From Punica granatum (Eukaryota; Streptophyta; Magnoliopsida; Myrtales; Lythraceae), in contig NC_045128.1 in assembly GCF_007655135.1 (NCBI RefSeq), positions 41,429,885 to 41,493,884 of the forward strand: a DNA stretch of 64,000 nt, given 5' to 3'. The notes beneath the pieces are model-generated. The model was not told the DNA's origin, made no database searches, and saw only the letters and a program-made list of their open reading frames with translations. The position numbers and the translations under genes are program-made. This document shows positions 25,101-33,965 of the stretch, one piece after another; the first letter of the stretch is position 1, and every line of letters starts with the position of its first letter.

Positions 25101-25107
25101 CCTCCAT
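19155..25107 (-). CDS. TPC1: two-pore vacuolar cation channel TPC1 (SV channel)
   Basis: I could join 23 exons in frame, high to low: 25107-24982, 24638-24495, 24405-24298, 24028-23933, 23776-23646, 23520-23460, 23309-23143, 22930-22825, 22730-22653, 22559-22498, 22167-22095, 21922-21857, 21763-21620, 21439-21382, 20885-20778, 20682-20619, 20514-20346, 20234-20170, 20047-19957, 19850-19764, 19640-19563, 19417-19380 and 19254-19155. The product is 739 residues (Arabidopsis 733). TPC1 is the slow-vacuolar, Ca2+- and voltage-gated cation channel of the tonoplast. Seen: an acidic N-terminus (MEDPLLLGE, dileucine type), two six-helix Shaker-like domains, filter [10 protein letters not shown], a two-EF-hand linker (second hand with the conserved acidic residues of FDELDD), the domain II voltage sensor [15 protein letters not shown] with its arginines, and luminal acidic residues FEDTQQG, LDIE and NGEW. 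Filter II reads VMNNW where Arabidopsis has VMGNW, and one luminal Glu is Asn (see findings). No break was found. Confidence 0.96.
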
Positions 25108-25376
25108 CACGGTTCCAGATCAGGAAGAAGAGGATGACAGAGCAGAACAGGGGAATGGAAAAGGCAAGGTGTTTTTCTTTATAGAAACATGCATGTATCA
25201 GGCAGGCAGGAAGGCAGACAAAGCTTCCAGCAACTTAAGAAAGGGAGAAACAAATGAGAATGTGTATCATTTCATTTCATTTCATGGTTGGATGGATGGA
25301 TGGAGAAGAGAGAAACAGAGGAAGATAGGAAGATTCAAGGGGGATTCTTGACCTTGGGATGATTGATGGGATGTAA

Positions 25377-25381
<5 letters not shown>

Positions 25382-25410
<29 letters not shown>
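25382..25410. repeat. GA microsatellite upstream of TPC1
   Basis: About 14 GA units, read as CT on the transcribed strand, about 275 bp upstream of the TPC1 start codon. This position is typical of a plant 5' UTR or core-promoter pyrimidine tract. Confidence 0.85.
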
Positions 25411-25419
<9 letters not shown>

Positions 25420-25727
25420 CCGACAGGGAGAGGGGTGTGTGCGCGTGCCGTGTCCGGGAGCGCGTGAAGCTGATCAATGATCCGAGGACTTCTGCAACGG
25501 TTGAGGAAGGAAGGGAGGATGAAACGTGGCGTCTGTCTGAGTGATGAGCGGTGTATCTATGCATGAAGTCAGTCGACTGGTTAAAGGGAGGAAAGGTTAC
25601 TGAACACGACGACGGGACAGGGACCAACTTCATTTTCGGTATATTAAATTGCCAGATGTGATTTGATGAATGAATGTTAGAGAGACCAAAAAAAGTAAAG
25701 AAACGAAAAATGAATAAAGCAGTTTAA

Positions 25728-25757
25728 ATCAGATCAGATCAGATCAGATCAGATCAG
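25728..25757. repeat. pentamer repeat (ATCAG)6
   Basis: Six consecutive ATCAG units in the TPC1 upstream region. No function is apparent. Confidence 0.85.
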
Positions 25758-27252
25758 ACCGTTAATAAGTAGCAAAAAAAAATATACAAATCAATGATGT
25801 AAAAGAGATAAAAGAGAAATTAATATATGTCCAGCCAACTTTTTATTTTTTATCTGCCGACATGTTCTTTCACAGAGAGAGAGAGAGACTGTACGTGTCC
25901 GTCCATACCTTTACAGAACGGACAGAACTGTCGTTGATGGACAATCTACAACTCAGCAGACCACCCTAATCTTCTCTTCGCATTATTATCCTTTCTTTTG
26001 GGTGCAAGTAACGCCCCAGCCACGTTATTATCATATCCACTAATCCCTGGGACGAGATGGCAGCCAAAGAATTAAGCCCCGGGCTATGATGTCGACGCAA
26101 TTATGACTTCCTCGCTTGCCTGGTGATGAGCTCCGACACACTGTAATCGTATTTCAGTTCGAAGAGATGCAAAAGGGTAGCGTGCAATAAAAAGCGGGCA
26201 TACGCAGGCGACAGTTTGAAGTCACTGTCATGAGTGGCGTGATCGTCGCCAGCAGATAGAACGGAATTGGGGTATAATCTATAATACAAGTTCAACTGTA
26301 CGGAGAAAAAGTTATCCTCGGATCAACCGAACCAAATGACGACAATCTCAACTGAGCCCCGTGGTGTGGAAAGTGTTCGACCGACCCACGAATGTTCTGA
26401 TTCTCATTCGAGCTAACAGATACACAAGGGAAAAGACGGAAATGTCCTTGTACGAGCCAAGCCGAGTGCATGAAAAAGGCAAAAGAGATTATTGTGCTCT
26501 CCTCCTTCAATGTCTCCCAACCACACTCCAACATCCTAGCATGTACTCCGACTAGCACCAACATAAGGCCCACAATTCATTCCTTCTATCCTAAGATTCT
26601 GTTGCGGGATCTATCCCGATCCTTGATATGAAAAAAGATTCGGGGCCATATATGGTATTGTTCGAAGGAACAAAAAGAAGACCAAACAAGATCGAATAAG
26701 GAATGAATCTGTACCATTGACATCTATGCTGAGAATACTATCTGCTACGGGTAAGTCCGGGCAAAATCTTATATTGTATCTTTCAAGGCAAGAGAAACAG
26801 CAAAATCTGAGATATGGAGAAGCTACGCTAAATCAGATGCACGCGTTTTACATATATAGAGGAAGAAGGAATATCAAAAGGAAGCTCTCGGACTATGTAT
26901 GAATAGACTCTGTCCAAAGACTAATTACATCAGTGAAATGGATGGATTTATAAACAGAGACAAAAGACAGAATACCCTCCAAGGTGCAACCGCAACGAAC
27001 AAAAGAATAGCAAGCACCGGTGTCGAATGAAAACCTCCTTCAACTCACTCTTTCAGTCACCAATCAGGAAATGCAACCTCTTCATGGTAATTGTACAACA
27101 GTGATGATATTCACGGCTGCAAGTCAAAATATATGTACGCTTCTATCAGAGACTGAAAAGTGACCATTCCGTAAAGATTAAAAAAAAATGTACATGAAAA
27201 ACAAATCACACTTCAACAAAAGCACCAAAGCTTTTCATGTCAATACCTCAAA

Positions 27253-30200
27253 TCATACTTCACTCTTAGGCTTTTTCCCGGTAACAATCTGGAATATGCG
27301 CAGGCCCCGACTGAAAGCATCGTTAAATAGAATTCTTGTCTGCATGGACTGGAATCCAGGCATCCAAGAAAGGAAAGCCACCGGGATCATCACGATGACT
27401 CCAAACATGATATCATATAGCCGGGCCACAGAGACGACAAGGTCCCAGAGCTTAGTCCTCTGCAAAAGCGGCCCAAACACTTGAGCAATCAATATGGCAC
27501 CCCACCCAGTAGGAATGAACGCCAAGAGACTGGTGAATAGGTCCACGAACACAAATGAGGTGAACTCCAGCAGCGCGATTATCACGAGGATGGCAAGAAT
27601 TATCACAAGAAACTGCACCATCCTATAGTAAATGTGTTCCCTTGCCGCATACTTGTCCCGAGCATATGAGATGATCAGGTAGAGTCCGAGAGCTACAAAG
27701 ATGTAAATCCATGATAGCAAGTAGACAGCAATATTGGTGCTTCCACCAGCAATATTCAGCTGGTATACAATACCGTACTGAAAGAAGAAGAATCGAAGAT
27801 CCAAAATTATCTCCGCAACCTTTCCCCACAGACCAGTCGTTCTCAAATGATCCTGCTCCTCATACCACCACCTCTCCCAGCTCTGCTCCGCTTTTGAAAA
27901 GACGCCACCCCGGTACCAAATCCAGTTCATGAAATCATCAAAGTCATATACTGTCTTAAGCCAATCAAACCCGGAAGGATTGAACACAAATGGAGCCATT
28001 ATAAATGACAACACAAGAAACCAACTAAATATCGTCATGGCTATGTAGACAAAAGTGCTTTTAGCTATAGGGCTGTGGGTTGCATAAACAATGAGAATGA
28101 GGCCGAGCTCAATTGCCTTCACGAAATGGCTACGAGCATAGAGCCTGTAGTTCTCTGCGAAGCTCTTGTGCTGCACGACGAAACCACGACCTGTTGCACG
28201 GTACTTAGCCCCACCATGGAGAACGGTCCTGCCGAAGAAGTGAGTTCGAGTTCCCATCGAGAACGTGTAGAAAACAGACGAAAGCTGGAGCTGCATTGTT
28301 ATGAAGTCCCACACAGCTTGAAGGAAACCGTGCTCGAGGGAGTTCTCAACTATCATGGGAAGAGCAGTGAATAGTCCAAGCTGAATGATGAACTGCTGGC
28401 TCAGAATCGCACCTAGTGCCTTGTTATTGTTGCTACTGCTTACAGCACCCTCAATCCCACTCAGAGCCAGATAAAGTCGGCCCCACAGGAATGCATACAC
28501 AGTCAAGATTACCATCATCGTGTTAAAGAAAAACCCGACAGTGGTGTAGAAGAAGGACAGCATACGGAAGAAGTCGAGCCTGTGCCCAAGCCTGTACACG
28601 TCTCTGCTGAGGACCTGCTCGCCGTTCCCGCTGGCAACCTTTGCTTCGAACATGGAGATCTGATTCAATCCAACATCCCGTCCCTTGCCCACTTGAATGT
28701 ACTCATGATGAGTAACATTTCCACCTCGGAGCGTGCAATTAAACCCAGCAAAAATATCCTCGCTGATGTTGATAACCCGGGAAGCTTTGCTGATCCCACC
28801 ACGGGTCAGGAACCAAAACCGGTCAAACACATCAGGATGACCGTAGTGCATTCGAATCTTCAAAGGGTTTGCCAATACCCGCTGCCCGAGGGTGACAAAG
28901 CTCGTTTCCTGGGCAGACATGAACCATGCTAATGAAGAAACTGATCCAGTAAATATGTGTTCACGGACTCCCAGGATAGTGGGCTTGCGAATACCATAAT
29001 AGGCACGATACTCTTCCAGCAGATTCCGCATCTTGAGTGCTTCTTCAAAGTAGTTGTCCTGGTTCATGTCGATTGTTTGAACTGCGTCTCCGCGGGTGAA
29101 GATTAGAGCATGGTTCTGGTTCTCAGGCTTTCCCTCTCCAAGCTTCAGCGGACCAGGCAACTTGACCCGGTAAATCTCCACCTCCCTCTGTAATACTTGG
29201 TCAAACTTCACGAGAACAGAGTAGTACTCCTTCTCCTCCCTGTCTGTAGTTACTTCATCAACGTAAGCTACACGCATGGCTTCATTATTCTTCATTAAAT
29301 ACAAGATCTCCTCGGCATGGGGATCCTTTTTCGCCTTTTGGTTCCCGTATATCTGACAGGCAACAACATAGGTATACTTCATCAGGGCAGTACCATACTC
29401 GTGGCCTTTAAAGAGAGTGCTGACTGAACTAGCGTTCCTGCTCAAACTCTTCGAAGAAAGAGAATTTTCAGAATTAAGACCATCCACCACACTCCCGTCT
29501 CTCCTCATTGAGCCCAGTTCTCTTGCTCCTTCCCTGATGTCCATTTCAGACGCAGAATCAAGAAATGCCAGCATATTCAAGGCCCGATAGTAGTACATCA
29601 TTCCCCTCACAGTCCGACCCAAAGTCTGGCCTCTGCATGAGGCCCACAGCCTGAGATCCCTCAGCTTCTCTGTCCAAATCTCGTCATCCTTCACCACTCC
29701 CTCTCGACGCATCCTCTCCATGAAATTCTTCCACTCATCGTCATAAATCGTCTGAAGGTAGTACAAAATAGAGATGCCATCTTCATTCTCCGTCCTCAGT
29801 TGTTCTTTGCTGTAACAAACTTCCTCATTGTAGTACGGAGTCAAAACACTGAATGCCATCATTTTCTCTACCTGAGGCGCATGGGGCATGTTCATGAACA
29901 GAGAATTACTAAAGAAGGCAATGCGCCTCCTTGCTTCGAGGTTCACCGGGACATTGTGCATCGAATCACGAGAAATAAGAATTCTGAGCAATCTCCGGAC
30001 CTGCCTATAGAACTTCTCATCATTGGAATCAGGTAACACGACTGCATTCTCAAACAGCAATCCAGCATTAGAAGAGGGATTGCGTGGGGCCAACCCGTCC
30101 TCCTTCAGCTGCTCAGCACTCTTCTTCTCCTTTAGGAAATCCCGGATAGCAATCTCATAGAGAGCCTGTAGGGTATTCACCACCTGTCCTACATCTTTCT

Positions 30201-32571
30201 TAGGCCTGGCCAGTATCTGAACAAGCTTAATCAACTTCTCGTGAAGCCAAGGCAGGGCGGTCATCTTGAATGACTTGGTGAACTTCTCGATCTGCATAGC
30301 ATTGTCAATTTCCTGAAACAGAACCGTGACAATAGAATGTTCTTCCGAATTCACCTTGATGATCTGGCGCAGCAAGTGCTTTATGCTATCATAAGCTTCG
30401 ATCACAGCACATCGACGGTATTCGTTCTTACAAATCTTGTACCAGAGCCATCTATCAGGGGCGTCCACCAATTCCTTAGCTTGGCTCAGGGCAAGAAGCA
30501 GCTCATTGCACAGAAGAAAACAGGGCCAGCGGATCACCCGAACATTCCAGGTATTAGGAGCCAGCTCCAAAAGCTCAACCTCTCTATCAGAAATGATATC
30601 CTCCTCTCTGAAGATTGTGATTATCTCATTCCATATCAAAGCAAACTTGTGAGCCTCAATCTGATTGGACTCGAGCTTCTTGTACGGCCTTCCGAGCCCA
30701 TACCTCAGCTTCAGCCGGTGAATGGCATCATTGAACTTGGTCCTCAATGAACCCCGGGCACTCAGGAGCTGCTCCTCGGGCATCAGATTAAACTGAATCG
30801 CACTCGCAAAGAACTGGAACCTCAACCTCAGCTGCTCGAGGTTTCGGATCTCACCCAAGTGATTCAACAGCCCGACTGCCGCTCCCACGAAGGATGAATA
30901 GATTGAATACCAGATCTGCAAGTCCATGATGTAAATGAGTACCACAGGAGCCCAAAGAAGCCCAACTGCAAGCCTGTTGCTGTTATCGAAGAACTCATGC
31001 CACTCGTACTTCACGTTATCCATATTCAACAACAGCTTAGTGGGTTTAACCATGGGCTTAATTTGCAGGAAGTAACTGAAGGCAAACTTAGTGGCAAGCA
31101 CCGCGATCCAGAACAGACTATACTTCACATTATCTACCAGGCCTTCCCTCAGCCCCCGACCGACAAAAGTTCGGCTCTGGAACCACCAAGTTAGCAAGTG
31201 GAAGATCCTCCAGTTTGTCTCCTCGAGGAAGTTCTGAATCCAAGGGATGATAAACAGTGCTAGTGCCAACAGCTCCGGGATGACGAAAACTAACGCAACT
31301 TCAAGAAAGTTCACGATCCGAGTGTTTGCTGCTCCCGACCACCTCCGATCCGCGTTCTTCCGCGACCAAATCCGCCCATAAAACACCCCAAAAACCAATA
31401 TCCAGGCAGCTGCAACTACACTCTTCATCACCATCCTCAGTCCCAGCCGCTTAGTCTCCCTCGACACCAAACTGTACTGCATTCCTATGTCCAGCAAAGA
31501 CTGGACAAACCGCATGCCACTCCAAGTAAAGAAAACAGTCAATACCCGAACTTGGACATCCCTGCTCTTCAATGCCTGCCATGGGTACTCATCCCCCTCC
31601 CACGCAATGATGATAGCCGCCTGCAGAAACAAGATCAACATAACCCACAAGCGGTCGAAGCTCCGGAACAAGTTCCAGAACGATCTCTGCTCTACAAAAC
31701 CCGTCTTGCCAACCTTCTTCCCCCTCCCGCTCGTCACAAAGAAGTTGCTACCCAGCTCGAGGGGCCACTTCAGATTCTCAAAGCACCTCCTGCTCCAGAA
31801 ATACTCGTTAAGGTCATCGTAATTCCGCCATGCGCTGTGCGGGGCAGTCCCGTTCTTGCTCCCCTCGACCTCCGCCCTAACGGTGTTGTAGATGGGCCTG
31901 ACGACGTGGTTGAGGAATGCGTTCTCACCCGATATCGAGGGCAGGACAGGCTGCCCTGTGTTCTCATCTATATAGTCCTCTAGGATCTTGTTCAATTCCA
32001 TCGCCATGTTGTGGAAAATGTAGCAGATGCACTCGGGAATGAATCGCAAGTTGGCGGCCTCGCCCCAGATGAGGAGGTAGAGGGACACATAGAGGAGCTC
32101 GCGTCGGGGATCTGAGGTTGATTGGCGGCGGTCGGAGATCCAAACGTTGGATTTCTTGCCCAGGTACGAGCACCAGTCGGTGTAGTTTCTGAGGAGCTTC
32201 TTGCGGAAGCGGCGAAGGACGGCGGGTTCGAGGGAGTCGATGTTGTCGGGGGGAGGGGTGAGGCGCATCTGGAGGTTGGCGAGGTGGAGGACGAGGTGCT
32301 CGCGCTGGTTGCGGACGCTGTCGGCCTGGAAGCCGAAGAAGAGGGCGAGCCAATCGAGGAGGTCGTAGTGGGGCTTCCATGGGGCGTAGGGAGGCTTGCG
32401 GAGGTCGCCGACGGAGCGGAGGGCGGCGGCGGCGGCGCGGACCTCGGGGAAGCGGAGGGAGGGGTGGTCAGCGAGGAGGTTGTGGATGGGAATAATGTTG
32501 TAGGGCTCCTCGTCGCCGCCGGGGTCGGGCCGGTGCTGGGCCGACGAGGGGTGGCGGTGACGGGTGGTCAT
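27253..32571 (-). CDS. CALS12: callose synthase, CALS12/GSL5/PMR4 type
   Basis: One uninterrupted frame of 1,772 residues (Arabidopsis CALS12 about 1,780). The enzyme is a plasma-membrane GT48 beta-1,3-glucan synthase that uses UDP-glucose to make callose; the CALS12 group makes wound- and pathogen-induced papillary callose. The N-terminal stretch EEPYNIIPIHNLLADHPSLR closely matches CALS12. An FKS1-type domain follows around residues 150-260 (LLIWGEAANLRF). A first membrane cluster spans about 305-640, then the large cytosolic catalytic loop with GRTVRGMMYYYRAL, KGRDVGLNQ near 1295 and YRATGRGFVV near 1460, and a C-terminal membrane cluster. Most callose synthases have 40 or more exons, whereas the CALS11/CALS12 branch has few introns, so the open frame supports this branch. 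The first 600 bp are very GC-rich. CALS11 is the alternative assignment. The frame appears intact. Confidence 0.95.
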   Translation of the reverse strand: MTTRHRHPSSAQHRPDPGGDEEPYNIIPIHNLLADHPSLRFPEVRAAAAALRSVGDLRKPPYAPWKPHYDLLDWLALFFGFQADSVRNQREHLVLHLANLQMRLTPPPDNIDSLEPAVLRRFRKKLLRNYTDWCSYLGKKSNVWISDRRQSTSDPRRELLYVSLYLLIWGEAANLRFIPECICYIFHNMAMELNKILEDYIDENTGQPVLPSISGENAFLNHVVRPIYNTVRAEVEGSKNGTAPHSAWRNYDDLNEYFWSRRCFENLKWPLELGSNFFVTSGRGKKVGKTGFVEQRSFWNLFRSFDRLWVMLILFLQAAIIIAWEGDEYPWQALKSRDVQVRVLTVFFTWSGMRFVQSLLDIGMQYSLVSRETKRLGLRMVMKSVVAAAWILVFGVFYGRIWSRKNADRRWSGAANTRIVNFLEVALVFVIPELLALALFIIPWIQNFLEETNWRIFHLLTWWFQSRTFVGRGLREGLVDNVKYSLFWIAVLATKFAFSYFLQIKPMVKPTKLLLNMDNVKYEWHEFFDNSNRLAVGLLWAPVVLIYIMDLQIWYSIYSSFVGAAVGLLNHLGEIRNLEQLRLRFQFFASAIQFNLMPEEQLLSARGSLRTKFNDAIHRLKLRYGLGRPYKKLESNQIEAHKFALIWNEIITIFREEDIISDREVELLELAPNTWNVRVIRWPCFLLCNELLLALSQAKELVDAPDRWLWYKICKNEYRRCAVIEAYDSIKHLLRQIIKVNSEEHSIVTVLFQEIDNAMQIEKFTKSFKMTALPWLHEKLIKLVQILARPKKDVGQVVNTLQALYEIAIRDFLKEKKSAEQLKEDGLAPRNPSSNAGLLFENAVVLPDSNDEKFYRQVRRLLRILISRDSMHNVPVNLEARRRIAFFSNSLFMNMPHAPQVEKMMAFSVLTPYYNEEVCYSKEQLRTENEDGISILYYLQTIYDDEWKNFMERMRREGVVKDDEIWTEKLRDLRLWASCRGQTLGRTVRGMMYYYRALNMLAFLDSASEMDIREGARELGSMRRDGSVVDGLNSENSLSSKSLSRNASSVSTLFKGHEYGTALMKYTYVVACQIYGNQKAKKDPHAEEILYLMKNNEAMRVAYVDEVTTDREEKEYYSVLVKFDQVLQREVEIYRVKLPGPLKLGEGKPENQNHALIFTRGDAVQTIDMNQDNYFEEALKMRNLLEEYRAYYGIRKPTILGVREHIFTGSVSSLAWFMSAQETSFVTLGQRVLANPLKIRMHYGHPDVFDRFWFLTRGGISKASRVINISEDIFAGFNCTLRGGNVTHHEYIQVGKGRDVGLNQISMFEAKVASGNGEQVLSRDVYRLGHRLDFFRMLSFFYTTVGFFFNTMMVILTVYAFLWGRLYLALSGIEGAVSSSNNNKALGAILSQQFIIQLGLFTALPMIVENSLEHGFLQAVWDFITMQLQLSSVFYTFSMGTRTHFFGRTVLHGGAKYRATGRGFVVQHKSFAENYRLYARSHFVKAIELGLILIVYATHSPIAKSTFVYIAMTIFSWFLVLSFIMAPFVFNPSGFDWLKTVYDFDDFMNWIWYRGGVFSKAEQSWERWWYEEQDHLRTTGLWGKVAEIILDLRFFFFQYGIVYQLNIAGGSTNIAVYLLSWIYIFVALGLYLIISYARDKYAAREHIYYRMVQFLVIILAILVIIALLEFTSFVFVDLFTSLLAFIPTGWGAILIAQVFGPLLQRTKLWDLVVSVARLYDIMFGVIVMIPVAFLSWMPGFQSMQTRILFNDAFSRGLRIFQIVTGKKPKSEV

Positions 32572-33542
32572 AGCATGGGAGGTTTTGGAGGGGGGGTTGA
32601 GTAAATTGAGGAGGGAGAGTTTAGGGTTAGTGGGTTTCTCAGCTCAGGGCTGGATTTGCTGATGAGAGAGAGAGAGAGAGTGATGGTTTTAGAGAGAGAA
32701 AGGGACGGGTGAGAGAGTAACGTGCAGACAAGCAGGCAGATTTGGGGGGGAGGGAGGAAGACGGCAGCGGAGGGGAGGGTGGGGGCCCAGGCGCGTTATT
32801 TTGGACACCATCGGTCTTGATGTGTCTTCTTTTCTTCTCTTCTCTTCTCTTCTCTCCTTTTTCAATTTATATTTTAGTTTTTCTCTTCGAAAAAAGAAAC
32901 ATGCACTTTTTTATTTTAATTTAAATCAATGAAACATGCACTTTGCATATAGTTATGGTTATAGCTAAATTTGAAAAGTTATTTTTATAAAATATATACA
33001 GATTTGAAATTTGCTCAAAATCTAATCACAAAATTAACGTCGTTAACCTTTCTGTTAGTTCCAGTGTTTCTGTTATTGCAGGAATTAAGAATTTTTATTC
33101 TAGCTTAAAAAAAAATTATTATTCTTCCACTAATTCCCAACCAAACCAACCAGCCATTTGACGTTACCGAACCACCATCCAGTGGCCATGTCCGAGTACA
33201 TCTGCCACGTATCTTTTTAGATTAATGAGGAACTGGTCAATTGTATTAGACATGACCATAGGACAATTTTTGCTGCAGCCACTCCCGACTAGATCGTATG
33301 TAAATTTCAAAAATAATGATTTATTTTACAAAAATCCTTTAAATTAGATTATAAACAAAACTTGAGACAAAATACATGTTTTCTTTTTTTTAATATCAAA
33401 TTGTACTTCTTTCCTCCAATCAATATCCCAAAGTTTCTTTTCCATGTTTTCAATAAAAAGTGATAAATTGTAAGATAATTCTTATTTCTTTTTTTTTTGA
33501 TTGACTAGATCAGACTCAACTTATAATAGTATTTTTTCTTTC
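32572..33542. other. upstream region of the callose synthase
   Basis: Probable 5' leader and promoter of the minus-strand callose synthase. A GA tract (32662-32680) and a TCTTC pentamer tract (32826-32857) lie within 290 bp of the start codon. No TATA box could be assigned with confidence. The rest is AT-rich with no gene. Confidence 0.45.
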
Positions 33543-33965
33543 TAAGAGCAAGTCCAGCGAGTGCCAAAATTCGGTGCCGGTGCCAGTGCCCCCACATGGC
33601 GGCGCCAGTACAGGCACCGTTGCTGGACTTGCTCCAGCTTTGTGGCACTTTCGAGGGAGTGCCGAGCCAATTAGGCCAGGCCGCGCGGCCTGCTCCGGGC
33701 CCATGCGGTTGCTCCCATTACTTTTATTTCTTAAAAAAAAATCAGAAATGAGTTAGGGAGAGAGAGAGAGAGAGAGGAGGAGGGAAAAAAAAGTGGTGGG
33801 CCTCAACCGGAGAGAAAAAAAATATTAAAGCGGTGGGTTTAATGCAGGCATCAATCGTTGAAATGGTGAGTATTAGTGCCTTATATTTTTGATGTGGCAT
33901 CGATGTGGTACGTTTGGAGCCCAACTTGACATCTAAGAGAGTGCCGACCACTAGACTTGCTCTAA
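33543..33965. mobile_element. Tourist-like MITE with TAA target duplication
   Basis: A 417-bp element (33546-33962) bounded by inverted termini GAGCAAGTCCAG at the left and CTAGACTTGCTC at the right. It is flanked on both sides by TAA (33543-33545 and 33963-33965). A 3-bp TAA target duplication is the mark of the PIF/Harbinger superfamily. No transposase is encoded, so it is non-autonomous. A third copy of the terminus (GCTGGACTTGCTC, 33622-33634) lies inside, inverted to the left end, making an 89-bp internal hairpin. A GA tract occurs at 33757-33777. Confidence 0.75.

Larger units (their letters stand above)
25108..27252. other. spacer between TPC1 and callose synthase
   Basis: Holds the 5' leader and promoter of TPC1, including a (GA)n tract, and the 3' UTR of the callose synthase near 27252. 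Minus-strand frames at 26101-26295 and 26292-26573 have a protein-like composition but match no family I know and lack a clear gene structure. A pentamer repeat (ATCAG)6 lies at 25728-25757. Confidence 0.5.

Noticed and set aside
27253..32571. Possibility that the callose synthase is a processed pseudogene because it lacks introns
   Set aside because: The 1,772-codon frame is unbroken with all motifs intact, and the CALS11/CALS12 branch is naturally intron-poor.
32122..32604. 160-codon plus-strand frame opposite the callose synthase start
   Set aside because: It is the antisense shadow of the GC-rich 5' end of the callose synthase; its Gly/Val/Glu-rich composition follows from that, and no family fits.
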